Of a stretch of DNA of 7,437 nucleotides, positions 1 to 7,127 are shown in pieces. The DNA is from Phycisphaeraceae bacterium (GTDB lineage Bacteria; Planctomycetota; Phycisphaerae; Phycisphaerales; Zrk34). The first letter of the stretch is position 1. The number at the start of each line of letters is the position of its first letter. Position numbers and translations under genes: made by a program. The notes below the pieces were generated by a model. The model did not search any database and was not told the origin of the DNA. It saw nothing but the letters and a program-made list of their open reading frames with translations. Location: assembly GCA_028281485.1 (NCBI GenBank), contig JANQJT010000031.1, forward strand, positions 1 through 7,437. The letters run 5' to 3'.

Positions 1-82
1 CGGAGTCGGCGGCTTGCGCGGCGGCGGCGCAGGCGCAGAGGATGACGAGCGTGAGGGGGGCTCTGGAGAGGGGGGTTGGCAT
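1..82 (-). CDS. N-terminal fragment of an exported protein (partial at window edge)
   Basis: Reading the minus strand from the ATG at 82-80 gives 27 codons without a stop before the window ends. The visible part looks like a Sec signal peptide. It has a short N-terminus with one Arg (residue 7), a hydrophobic core (LTLVILCACAAAA, residues 10-22) and a likely cleavage site after AQA (residues 22-24), followed by AD. Two Cys lie in the core; neither sits in a clean lipobox, so cleavage by signal peptidase I is the better reading. The start is 9 bases past the stop of the b562-like gene, so the two are probably co-transcribed. No strong Shine-Dalgarno is visible. The mature domain is outside the window and no function can be given. 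A second small periplasmic protein working with the b562-like one is plausible. Confidence 0.5.
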   Translation of the reverse strand, partial: MPTPLSRAPLTLVILCACAAAAQAADS

Positions 83-91
83 GGTGAGATT

Positions 92-520
92 TTACTTGAA
101 CTGGTTGTGACCGGCACGCTGGAGAGCGCCGATCTTGCGGAAGGTTTCCTTGGCCTTTTCGGTGTCGCCGTCGAGCAGTGCGATCTCGAGGTTGCACAGT
201 TCACGGGTGGTGACGGCGAGTTGACGACGGTAGGCGAGGGCCTTGGCGGGGGAGTTGGCTTTTTCGGGGGTGAGGGGCTTGGCGGCGAGCATGAGGGTTT
301 GGAGCTGGTGGGTGTGTTCCAGGGCCTGGTCGGTCTGGTCGGTTTTGGCGACGATCTTGCGGAGGGCGGAGAAGTGTTTTCCGGCGTCTTCCATGATCTG
401 TTGCAGATCGGGTTGATCTTTTTGGGCGTCTTCCTCGGCGTTGAGAGCGAAGGGGGTGAGGAGGGCGAGGGCGAGGAGGAGTGGGAGTGCGACAGGCCGC
501 AAGCGTCGTGAGGTGGGCAT
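92..520 (-). CDS. Cytochrome b562-like periplasmic four-helix haem protein
   Basis: This 142-residue protein has an N-terminal signal peptide (basic MPTSRRLRP, then a Leu/Ala-rich core, probable cleavage near LNA-EE at about residues 27-29). The mature part is about 113 residues and almost entirely helical and charged, the size and character of soluble cytochrome b562. In that family haem is held non-covalently between a Met near the start of helix 1 and a His near the end of helix 4. Here Met43 (DLQQIMEDAGK) and His138 (LQRAGHNQFK) occupy those places, and the ending resembles the E. coli protein's C-terminus. There is no CxxCH, so no covalent haem attachment is expected. The role is probably small-scale electron transfer in the periplasm; the physiological partner of this family is not well known. 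The ATG at 520 is chosen because GGAG sits 7 bases upstream; an in-frame ATG at 553 lacks such a site and would add 11 residues before the signal peptide. It is divergent from the octahaem cytochrome. Confidence 0.75.
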   Translation of the reverse strand: MPTSRRLRPVALPLLLALALLTPFALNAEEDAQKDQPDLQQIMEDAGKHFSALRKIVAKTDQTDQALEHTHQLQTLMLAAKPLTPEKANSPAKALAYRRQLAVTTRELCNLEIALLDGDTEKAKETFRKIGALQRAGHNQFK

Positions 521-527
521 GGGATGA

Positions 528-531
528 CTCC
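528..531 (-). promoter_or_regulatory. Shine-Dalgarno deciding the b562-like gene start
   Basis: On the minus strand GGAG lies 7 bases before the ATG at 520. The alternative in-frame ATG at 553 has no comparable purine-rich element, so this site decides the start. Confidence 0.6.
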
Positions 532-552
532 AAATGGGGGTTGTGTGCGTCA

Positions 553-582
553 TTGTAGTAGAAGGCGTAAACTCCCGATAAT
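553..582 (+). promoter_or_regulatory. Candidate sigma-70-type promoter of the octahaem cytochrome
   Basis: TTGTAG (553-558) and GATAAT (577-582) are separated by 18 bases. The -10 matches the consensus at five of six positions; the -35 matches only in TTG. Transcription would begin near 589, leaving a leader of about 50 bases with AGGAG at 624-628. The site lies in the 120-base region between two divergent genes. It is found by eye only, and promoter consensus in this lineage is uncertain. Confidence 0.35.
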
Positions 583-640
583 AACATGAACGGATTGCAG
601 GCCGGGGCGGGTGATGAGTCACTAGGAGCGCGCGAATCGT

Positions 641-3055
641 ATGAATCAGAAGCTGGTTGTGTTGTTCGTGGTCGGGTTGTTCATGGCGGTGGTGATCGGT
701 GGGTCGCTGTGGTTTGGCGGCGGGGGGAAGCTGCCGTTTGAGTATCAGCCGCTGGAAGCGCCGATCGGTCCGATCTCGCTGGACGCGATGTCGCCGACGG
801 GTGTGGCTTACGTGGGTACGGCGAACTGCGTGCGGTGTCACGAGCAGGAGTACAACCTGTGGAAGGGATCGCATCACGATCTGGCGATGCAGGTGGCGAC
901 GCCGGAGACGGTGTTGGGTGATTTTGACAACGCGACGTTCACGCTGCGTGATGTGACGTCGAGGTTTTACCGCGAGGGCAATCGGTTCTTCGTTCGGACG
1001 CAGAGCGAAGAGGGGACGATGGAGAGTTACCCGGTGTTGTATGTGTTCGGCGTGGAGCCGTTGCAGCAGTACCTGGTGGAGTTCCCCGGCGGTCGTTTGC
1101 AGTGTCTGCCGTTGGCGTGGGACTCGCGTCCGGAAGGCGCGTACAAGCAGGAAGACGGATCGATGGGGCCGGGCGGTCAGGAGTGGTTCCACCTGTATCC
1201 GGATGACGAGGACGTGGTGCCGGGCGATGCGCTGTTCTGGACGGAGGTGAATCAGAACTGGAACTTCATGTGCGCGGAGTGTCACTCGACGAACCTTCAG
1301 AAGCGTTATGACCTGGAGACGGATTCGTACAAGACGAGCTGGTCTGAGATCAACGTGGCGTGCGAGTCTTGTCACGGGCCGGGCGGGAATCACGTGGACT
1401 GGGCGAAGGAGGTCGACGGGGAGAAGAAGCCGGGCACGTACGGGACGGCGGAGGAGATGGGGTTGACGGTGAACCTGAAGAACGGCAACGGGGGGTCGTG
1501 GGCGTTCAACTCGCGTGAGGGTGTGTATGTTCGGACGCAGCCGCTGAGTTCGCGTGTGCAGCTGGAGATGTGTGCGCGGTGTCACGCGCGGCGGTTTGTG
1601 ACGGAGGAACAGTATGTGCACGGTGGGAATCTGCATGACACGCACGTGTTGGAGATGATGGGGGAGGGTCGGTATCACGCGGACGGTCAGATTCAGGACG
1701 AGGTGTATGTGTACGGCTCGTTTGTGCAGAGCTTGATGTATGAGAAGGGGGTGCGTTGTGTGGATTGTCACGATCCGCACAGCTTGAAGTTGCAGCGTGA
1801 GGGCAACGCGGTGTGTACGTCGTGTCACGATCCGGGGCAGTTCGATACGCCGAGCCATCATTTCCACGAGATGGACGGCGCGGGTGCGAGCTGCAAGGAC
1901 TGTCACATGCTGGACCGGGTGTACATGCAGGTGGACTGGCGACAGGATCACAGTTTCCGCATTCCACGGCCGGACCTGTCGGTGAAGCTGGGGACGCCGA
2001 ACACGTGTAACGATTGTCACAACGATCAGACGTCGGAGTGGGCGTTAAAGCATGTGGAGGAGTGGTACGGGGAGTTTGAGGAGGATCGGCCGCATTACGG
2101 TTTGGCGATCGGCGCGGGGCGTCGGAGTGATGCAGACGCGGATCGTCAGTTGGAGGCGTTGGCGCTGGACGGGGGTTACCCGGCGATCGCGCGTGCGACG
2201 GCGTATCAGATGATTCGTGACCGGCGCGGGGACGTGCGTTACGCGACGCTCAAGAAGGGCTTGAGTGATCCGAACCCGATGGTGCGTGTGCAGGCGGTGT
2301 CGTCGTTGCAGATCGTGGAGAATCCGCAGCAGCGCTGGGAGGACGGTGTGACGGCGTTGAGCGATCCATCTAAAGCGGTTCGGATGGAGGCGGTGACGGT
2401 GCTTGCGCCGGGTTACGTGGGTGTTGCGAACAAGAAGGGCAAGGCGGCGTTCGATGCGGCGATGAAGGAGTACGTCGCTTACCAGATGATCAACGCGGAC
2501 CGCGGGTCGGCGCACATGAACCTGGGGATGTTGTACCTGAACCTTGAGCGTGAAGAGGAGGCGGTGGCGGCGTATCGGAAGGGGATCGATATCGAGCCGA
2601 CCTTCCTGCCGGTGTACATCAACCTGGCGGACTATTGGAGTAAGGCCGGTGACGAACAGGAGGCGGAGACGGTGTTGCGTGAGGCGGTGCGGCGGAACCC
2701 GACGATCGGGCTGGGGTATCGGGCGCTGGGGTATTCGTTGGTGCGACAGGGTCGTGTGCGTGAGGCGGTGTTGATCTTTGAGAAGGCGTTGGCGTTGCAG
2801 AGTGAGCCGGGCAACGCGATGACGTATGCGCTGGCGCTTCATTCGTTGGGTCGGACGCCTGAGGCGGTGGGGGTACTGCGGGAGCAGTTGAAGAACTATC
2901 CGGAGCACTTTGGGATTCTTTATACGCTGGCGACGATGCACAACGATATCGGAATGCGCGAAGAAGCGATCAAGTACGCGCAGCGGCTGGCGGAATTGAA
3001 TCCGGGTAATCCGACGGCGAGCCGGCTGTTGAGTGTGTTGTTGCAGGGGCGGTGA
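641..3055 (+). CDS. Membrane-anchored octahaem cytochrome c with HEAT and TPR repeats
   Basis: This 804-residue protein begins with a hydrophobic segment (about residues 5-25) with no clear cleavage site, so it is probably anchored in the inner membrane and faces the periplasm. Eight CxxCH haem c motifs follow, with first Cys at residues 63, 211, 241, 311, 373, 392, 418 and 456. The region around the first (YVGTANCVRCHEQEY, then SHHDLAM) and the clustered later motifs resemble the cytochrome c554 / doubled-CXXCH multihaem families. Residues about 500-590 contain two HEAT-like units (DPNPMVRVQAV and DPSKAVRMEAV). Residues about 620-800 form roughly five TPRs (for example SAHMNLGMLYLNLEREEEAV). 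The haem domain should move electrons or act on a small substrate, and the repeats should bind a partner; neither is known. There is no CxxCK, so it is not NrfA-type nitrite reductase. AGGAG lies 12 bases before the ATG, a slightly long gap. Haem attachment would need a Ccm system, not in the window. Confidence 0.85.
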   Translation: MNQKLVVLFVVGLFMAVVIGGSLWFGGGGKLPFEYQPLEAPIGPISLDAMSPTGVAYVGTANCVRCHEQEYNLWKGSHHDLAMQVATPETVLGDFDNATFTLRDVTSRFYREGNRFFVRTQSEEGTMESYPVLYVFGVEPLQQYLVEFPGGRLQCLPLAWDSRPEGAYKQEDGSMGPGGQEWFHLYPDDEDVVPGDALFWTEVNQNWNFMCAECHSTNLQKRYDLETDSYKTSWSEINVACESCHGPGGNHVDWAKEVDGEKKPGTYGTAEEMGLTVNLKNGNGGSWAFNSREGVYVRTQPLSSRVQLEMCARCHARRFVTEEQYVHGGNLHDTHVLEMMGEGRYHADGQIQDEVYVYGSFVQSLMYEKGVRCVDCHDPHSLKLQREGNAVCTSCHDPGQFDTPSHHFHEMDGAGASCKDCHMLDRVYMQVDWRQDHSFRIPRPDLSVKLGTPNTCNDCHNDQTSEWALKHVEEWYGEFEEDRPHYGLAIGAGRRSDADADRQLEALALDGGYPAIARATAYQMIRDRRGDVRYATLKKGLSDPNPMVRVQAVSSLQIVENPQQRWEDGVTALSDPSKAVRMEAVTVLAPGYVGVANKKGKAAFDAAMKEYVAYQMINADRGSAHMNLGMLYLNLEREEEAVAAYRKGIDIEPTFLPVYINLADYWSKAGDEQEAETVLREAVRRNPTIGLGYRALGYSLVRQGRVREAVLIFEKALALQSEPGNAMTYALALHSLGRTPEAVGVLREQLKNYPEHFGILYTLATMHNDIGMREEAIKYAQRLAELNPGNPTASRLLSVLLQGR

Positions 3056-3064
3056 GGGAGGCTC

Positions 3065-3092
3065 TGATTGCTCATTGCTGATCTCTGATTGG
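3065..3092. repeat. Degenerate tandem heptamer, four units
   Basis: The units are TGATTGC, TCATTGC, TGATCTC and TGATTGG, directly adjacent, starting 10 bases after the stop of the cytochrome gene. Units two to four each differ from the first at one to two positions. Seven-base tandem repeats between genes are known as short tandemly repeated repetitive sequences in some bacteria. Whether this motif recurs in the genome cannot be seen here. Confidence 0.5.
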
Positions 3093-3117
3093 GAGTGAGA
3101 GGGGAGATTGCGGGTGA

Positions 3118-3130
3118 GGGGGATTCCCCC
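3118..3130. terminator. Short GC hairpin, weak terminator candidate
   Basis: GGGGG, ATT, CCCCC forms a perfect 5-bp GC stem with a 3-base loop, 63 bases after the cytochrome stop. There is no T-tract on either strand, so this is not a typical intrinsic terminator. No better terminator was found between the cytochrome and hypF. Confidence 0.2.
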
Positions 3131-3312
3131 GGTGCGCTGTGGCGATGGGAGAAGCGTTCCCCTGCGGGTCGCGTCTAAACGGGGGGGAGTGAGGTTGGGG
3201 TGCGTGGGTGTTTCGTGAGGGGTTTGTGATCAGCTAAGGCGATTCGGGTAGGGGGTTTACGAAAATATAGGGTTGTTTGGCAAAGCGACTGGCATTGGGG
3301 GTGGTTTTGGTA

Positions 3313-3326
3313 TATAAATGTATAAA
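3313..3326 (+). promoter_or_regulatory. AT-rich promoter patch of the hyp operon
   Basis: Two TATAAA hexamers (3313-3318 and 3321-3326) each match a -10 box at five of six positions, within the only AT-rich stretch upstream of hypF. No well-spaced -35 is clear: TTGGGG (3295-3300) is 20 bases from the second box. No sigma-54 GG/GC element was found. The strand and exact start are inferred from the downstream operon. Confidence 0.3.
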
Positions 3327-3331
3327 GTTGT

Positions 3332-3385
3332 CCGAATATTAGTTGATGCACAAAGCTCAATTCGGCCGACACGCTCGTGGTCGGT
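3332..3385 (+). promoter_or_regulatory. Potentially structured leader of the hyp operon
   Basis: Two inverted repeats lie side by side. CCGAAT (3332-3337) pairs with ATTCGG (3360-3365). The next stem, GCCGACAC (3365-3372) with GTG (3377-3379) and TCGGT (3381-3385), closes on loop GCTC with one bulged G and one G-U pair. If transcription starts from the TATAAA at 3321, the transcript would begin at the foot of the first hairpin. No known riboswitch class is recognised, and the stems may be chance. Confidence 0.25.
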
Positions 3386-3418
3386 GCTTGGTGCGAGTCG
3401 AAACAGGGATGGATAACC

Positions 3419-5752
3419 ATGTCGACGGCTGATGCACATCTGGATCGGGTGACGCGGCGGCGGCTGCGTGTGCGGGGACAGGTGCAGGGGGTGGGTTTTC
3501 GTCCGTTTGTGTATCGATTGGCGCGTGAGCTGGGGGTCGAGGGGTACGTGTTGAATGACGGGCGGGGTGTGGTGATCGAGGCGGAGGGCGTGGCGGGGAC
3601 GCTTGAGACGCTTCGTAGCCGAATGGAAACGGAGAAGCCGCTTTTGGCGCAGATCGATGCGGTGGAAGCGGAGGAGCTTGAGCCGGTTGGGGTTGGGCAC
3701 GGTTTTGAGATTGTTCGCAGCGCCCTGGGAGGATGCGAAGCGCGTGTGACGGTAGACACGGCGGTGTGTGCCGATTGCGTGGCGGAGCTGTTGGACGTGC
3801 GTGACCGGCGATACGGGTACGCGTTGATCAATTGCACGAATTGCGGGCCGCGTTACTCGATCGTGGAAGGGATTCCCTACGATCGTGAGAACACGACGAT
3901 GCGCGGGTTTGCGATGTGTGACCGGTGTGCGGCGGAGTATGAGGATGTGGAGGATCGCCGACATCATGCGCAGCCGATCGCGTGTCACGATTGCGGGCCG
4001 ACGCTCCGGTTGGTGAGCCCGAGGGGTTGTGTGATTCCGGCGGACCCGATCGTGCGGGCGGTGGAGCTGCTGCGGGCGGGTCGCGTGCTGGCGATCAAGG
4101 GATTGGGTGGGTATCACCTAGCTGTGCGTGCGGACGATGCGGGTGCGGTGTCGCGGCTGCGGCTGCGGAAGCATCGGGATGCGAAGCCTTTGGCGGTGAT
4201 GGTGCGGGGTGTGGCGGCGGCGCGGGAGCTGGTCGACATCAGCGAAGCGGGGGTTGAGGCGATGAGCGGGCCGGCGTGCCCGATCGTGCTGGCTGCGCGG
4301 AAGGCGGGGCCGCGAGTCGCGGAGGGAGTGGCGCCGGGTACAGATCGTTTGGGGGTGATGCTGCCTTACACGCCGATTCATCACCTGTTGTTTGCGGCGG
4401 ATGAGACGCTGGGGCCGCTGGTGATGACGAGCGGGAACCTGACGGACGAGCCGCTTGTGATTGATAACGATGAGGCGGTGGAGCGGTTGGGTGGTTTGTG
4501 CGATGCGATGTTGTGGCACGATCGGCCGATCGCGCGTCGGGTGGATGACTCGGTGGTGTTGGATATGGGAGACGGTGTGTTGCCGATCCGGCGGGCGCGG
4601 GGTTTTGTGCCGGCGCCGGTGCGGATGGGTGTGGCGTCAGAGCGGATGGGCTTGTGTGTTGGGGGTGAGCTGAAGAACACGGTGGCGGTGGTGCGTGGGG
4701 ATGAGGTGATCTTGAGTCATCACCTGGGTGATCTGAAGCATGCGCTGGCGCTGAAGGGGTTTGAGCGTGCGGTGGATGATCTGATGCGTTTGTTTGATGT
4801 CAAACCGGCGTGGGTGGCGTGTGACATGCACCCGGTGTACATGAGCAGCCAGCTGGCGCGTCGCTGGGCGGAGCGTTGGGAAGTGCCTTTGATCGAGGTG
4901 CAGCACCATCACGCGCACGTGGCGAGTCTAGTGGCGGAGTACGGGCTTTCGGAGCGTGTCCTGGGGATCGTTTGCGACGGTGTGGGGTACGGGGATGGGG
5001 GCGCGGTGTGGGGCGGCGAACTGTTGGTCGCGGATGCGTCGGGTTACGAGCGGGTGGCGCATCTGAGGCCGCTTCGACTGGCTGGGGGTGACGCGGCGGC
5101 GCGTGATGCGCGGCGCTGCGGCTTGGGATTGTTGGATCAGGCGTATGGGGATGGGCTTGCCGAGAAGGCGATTGCGCGCGAGTTGGTGCCGGACGCGACG
5201 GAGCGTGCGATGCTGACGACGATGCTGCGACGGGGGGTGCGTTGCGTGGAATCGACGGCGGCGGGGCGCGTGTTTGACGGGGTGGCGGCGCTGTTGGGTG
5301 TTTGTGAGACGAATCGTTTTGAGGCGGAGGCGCCGATGGCGCTAGAGGCGGCTGCGCGTGAGGGCGTGGCGCCCGAGGTTGGGTTGCTGTTTGATCTGGA
5401 GGACGGACAGATCGACCTGGTTCCGCTGGTGCGGTACCTGGTGCATGCGCGTCGCCGCGGGGAGGCGGCGGGCGATCTGGCGCGGTTGTTCCATGAGCAG
5501 TTTGCGGCGGCTTTGGCGGAGGCCGCGAGCGGGGCGGCGGAGGCGAATGAGATATCCACGGTTGGACTGACTGGAGGGGTGTTCTGTAACGCGCTGTTGA
5601 CGGAGTTGTTGACTGGTGAGTTGGAGCGACGGGGCTTGCGGGTGCTTCGTCATCGGAGGGTTCCTGCCAACGACGGCGGGCTGGCGTTGGGCCAGGCGCT
5701 GGTCGCGGCGACACGGATGAACCAAGCGAAAGGGTCGGAATCATGTGTCTAG
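3419..5752 (+). CDS. hypF: HypF, carbamoyltransferase of hydrogenase maturation
   Basis: HypF uses carbamoyl phosphate and ATP to make carbamoyl-adenylate and transfers the carbamoyl group to the C-terminal Cys of HypE, the first step to the cyanide ligands of [NiFe]-hydrogenase. It is cytoplasmic. All four parts are visible in the 777 residues. The acylphosphatase domain has VQGVGFRPF, with Arg28 and Asn46 in the catalytic places 18 apart. Two zinc fingers of the form CxxC-x18-CxxC start at Cys117 and Cys167. A YrdC-like domain (about 208-396) contains KGLGGYHL, KHRDAKPLAVM and TSGNLTDEP. A Kae1-like domain (about 410-766) has metal-binding QHHHAH (495-500) and LTGGVFCN. The length matches the usual 750-780. 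The ATG at 3419 puts the acylphosphatase domain at the usual distance and has GGGA about 9 bases upstream; a GTG at 3377 lies inside a hairpin and adds 14 unrelated residues. The last 10 bases overlap hypC, suggesting coupled translation. Confidence 0.96.
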   Translation: MSTADAHLDRVTRRRLRVRGQVQGVGFRPFVYRLARELGVEGYVLNDGRGVVIEAEGVAGTLETLRSRMETEKPLLAQIDAVEAEELEPVGVGHGFEIVRSALGGCEARVTVDTAVCADCVAELLDVRDRRYGYALINCTNCGPRYSIVEGIPYDRENTTMRGFAMCDRCAAEYEDVEDRRHHAQPIACHDCGPTLRLVSPRGCVIPADPIVRAVELLRAGRVLAIKGLGGYHLAVRADDAGAVSRLRLRKHRDAKPLAVMVRGVAAARELVDISEAGVEAMSGPACPIVLAARKAGPRVAEGVAPGTDRLGVMLPYTPIHHLLFAADETLGPLVMTSGNLTDEPLVIDNDEAVERLGGLCDAMLWHDRPIARRVDDSVVLDMGDGVLPIRRARGFVPAPVRMGVASERMGLCVGGELKNTVAVVRGDEVILSHHLGDLKHALALKGFERAVDDLMRLFDVKPAWVACDMHPVYMSSQLARRWAERWEVPLIEVQHHHAHVASLVAEYGLSERVLGIVCDGVGYGDGGAVWGGELLVADASGYERVAHLRPLRLAGGDAAARDARRCGLGLLDQAYGDGLAEKAIARELVPDATERAMLTTMLRRGVRCVESTAAGRVFDGVAALLGVCETNRFEAEAPMALEAAAREGVAPEVGLLFDLEDGQIDLVPLVRYLVHARRRGEAAGDLARLFHEQFAAALAEAASGAAEANEISTVGLTGGVFCNALLTELLTGELERRGLRVLRHRRVPANDGGLALGQALVAATRMNQAKGSESCV

Positions 5753-5964
5753 CTGTTCCTGCAAAGATTGTGGATCGTGAGCCTTCGGGTGATGCGGTTG
5801 TGGATTTGCACGGGAATCGTGTGAGCGTGAGCACGGTGATGACGCCGGAGGCCCAGATGGGTGATTGGGTGTTGATTCACGCGGGATTTGCGATTCAGCG
5901 ATTGGATGAGCGGGAGGCGAAAGAGACGTGGGACGTTTTACGTGACCTGCGTACGGTCGGATAG
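5743..5964 (+). CDS. hypC: HypC, hydrogenase assembly chaperone
   Basis: HypC is a small cytoplasmic chaperone that binds HypD, carries the Fe(CN)2CO unit and delivers it to the hydrogenase large-subunit precursor. The 73 residues are the normal size of the HypC/HybG family. The diagnostic start MCLAVPAKIV is present, so Cys2, essential for iron and HypD binding once the Met is removed, is kept. The second family signature, GDWVLIHAGFAIQ, includes His46. The ATG lies inside the end of hypF, 10 bases before the end of its stop codon, with a purine-rich stretch (AAAGGGTCGGAA) upstream. A single hypC paralogue is visible; whether it serves one or several hydrogenases cannot be told. Confidence 0.96.
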   Translation: MCLAVPAKIVDREPSGDAVVDLHGNRVSVSTVMTPEAQMGDWVLIHAGFAIQRLDEREAKETWDVLRDLRTVG

Positions 5965-5990
5965 GAATCGAATCAATACGGAGTGATGTC

Positions 5991-7127
5991 ATGATAAGCC
6001 CCAACAGGCCTATTGGCGCGGCGCTTGAGCGTCTGCACGCGGCGGCGCAGCGTGTCGGGCGTGAGGTGAAGCTCATGGAGGTGTGTGGGACACACACGAT
6101 GAGCGCGTTCCGCAGCGGTTTGCATGCGCTGGTTCCTGAGAACGTGACGTTGTTGAGCGGGCCGGGTTGTCCGGTGTGTGTGACGGCCCAGGGCGATATC
6201 GATCGGATGATCGGGATCGCGGGCGTGGATGGTGTGACGGTGTGCACGTATGGGGACATGATGCGTGTGCCGGGGAGGATGGGGTCGTTAGAGTCGGCGC
6301 GTTGCCACGGTGCTCGCGTGGAGGTGATTTACTCGGCGCTGGACGCGGTGCGTCTGGCGGAGCGTGAGCCGGAGAGCCGGGTGGTTCTGGCGGCGGTGGG
6401 ATTTGAGACGACGACGCCTGCGACGGCGGCGGCGGTGCTGGAGGCCGAGCGGCTGGGGTTGGACAACTTCAGCGTGATGGCGAGCCACAAGCTGGTGGTC
6501 CCGGCGATCAACGCGTTGCTGGAGAACTGGGGCGGCGAGCCGACGGGCGTGGAGGGTTTTCTGTGCCCGGGTCACGCGTCGGTGATCATCGGTGGGGATG
6601 CGTACAAGCCGGTGATTGAGAAGTACGGGGTGCCGTGTGTGATCGGCGGGTTTGAGCCGGAGCTGATGGCTGAGGGGATGGCGGCGCTGGTCGAGCAGAT
6701 CGAAAGCGGGGAGGCGCGTCTGGAGAACCTGTACCCCGAGGCGGTAACGGATGCGGGGAACACGGTGGCGCGAGCGTTGATCGATCGCGTGTTCGAGGTG
6801 GCGGACGTGCGGTGGCGGGGCGTGGGGGTGATCCCGGCCAGCGGGCTGGCGGTGCGTGAGTCGTATGCGAAGTACGACGCGGCGCGCGTGTATGAGCTGG
6901 AGGAGATTGAGGATCGTGAGCCCGCGGGTTGTGTTTGCGGGCAGGTGATCGCGGGGTTGGCGAAGCCGGACGAGTGTCGGTTGTTTGGCACGGCTTGCAC
7001 GCCGGTGCGGCCGATCGGGCCTTGCATGGTGAGTGGTGAGGGGACGTGCCAGGCGTGGTTCAAGTATCAGCGACCGGCGATCGCGAGGCGGAAGCGGGTG
7101 GGAGAAGAAAGGGCCGCAACACCATGA
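5991..7127 (+). CDS. hypD: HypD, Fe-S scaffold for Fe(CN)2CO assembly
   Basis: HypD is the cytoplasmic [4Fe-4S] protein that forms a complex with HypC, takes cyanide from HypE and holds the iron while CN and CO are attached. The 378 residues match the family length. The functional Cys are in place: Cys32 in EVCGTHT, and Cys60 and Cys63 in GPGCPVCVT, the sites linked with iron binding and thiol chemistry. FLCPGHASVIIGG (from about 190) is another family signature. The C-terminal cluster region has Cys329, 336, 345 and 353 (CRLFGTACTP, IGPCM, GTCQAW) as probable [4Fe-4S] ligands, with Cys314 and Cys316 just before. GGAG lies 7 bases before the ATG. The gap to hypC is 26 bases and the stop overlaps hypE (ATGA). 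A basic tail of about 15 residues follows the last conserved motif. Confidence 0.97.
   Translation: MISPNRPIGAALERLHAAAQRVGREVKLMEVCGTHTMSAFRSGLHALVPENVTLLSGPGCPVCVTAQGDIDRMIGIAGVDGVTVCTYGDMMRVPGRMGSLESARCHGARVEVIYSALDAVRLAEREPESRVVLAAVGFETTTPATAAAVLEAERLGLDNFSVMASHKLVVPAINALLENWGGEPTGVEGFLCPGHASVIIGGDAYKPVIEKYGVPCVIGGFEPELMAEGMAALVEQIESGEARLENLYPEAVTDAGNTVARALIDRVFEVADVRWRGVGVIPASGLAVRESYAKYDAARVYELEEIEDREPAGCVCGQVIAGLAKPDECRLFGTACTPVRPIGPCMVSGEGTCQAWFKYQRPAIARRKRVGEERAATP

Larger units (their letters stand above)
3056..3418. other. Intergenic region between the cytochrome and the hyp operon
   Basis: No convincing gene is visible in these 363 bases. The first part is G-rich and holds a degenerate heptamer repeat (3065-3092) and a short GC hairpin (3118-3130). 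From about 3255 to 3362 the sequence becomes clearly richer in A and T, including TATATAAAT and TATAAAG, as expected for the promoter of the hyp operon. The last 85 bases can form hairpins and would be the leader of hypF. Open frames crossing the region on the minus strand lack a start with a ribosome site and any recognisable protein. Confidence 0.7.

Noticed and set aside
14..511. A 165-codon plus-strand open frame, Gly/Glu/Val rich
   Set aside because: It is the complement of the b562-like gene, whose signal peptide and haem ligands make the minus strand the real coding strand.
92..2020. A 642-codon open frame on the minus strand
   Set aside because: Only its last 142 codons are a real gene. 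The rest is antisense to the octahaem cytochrome, rich in Arg, His, Pro and Thr, with no domain; it stays open because of the G-rich codon bias of the plus strand.
641..3055. Cytochrome c nitrite reductase (NrfA)
   Set aside because: No CxxCK motif, eight haem sites instead of five, and HEAT/TPR repeats absent from NrfA.
3343..3360. FNR/CRP-like box TTGA...TCAA upstream of hypF
   Set aside because: The half sites are 10 bases apart, not the 6 needed for TTGAT-N4-ATCAA, so anaerobic FNR control is not supported.
3377..3418. GTG start for hypF at 3377
   Set aside because: It adds 14 residues unlike any HypF N-terminus, lies in a hairpin and has no ribosome site; the ATG at 3419 fits the family.
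4080..4640. Separate tRNA t6A synthesis gene (YrdC-like) and Kae1-like gene
   Set aside because: Both domains are continuous in one frame with the acylphosphatase and zinc-finger parts, the normal HypF architecture.
4800..5834. A 344-codon open frame on the minus strand inside hypF
   Set aside because: Very high Pro, Ala, Arg and Ser with no motif, and it lies opposite a fully conserved hypF domain, so it is a shadow.
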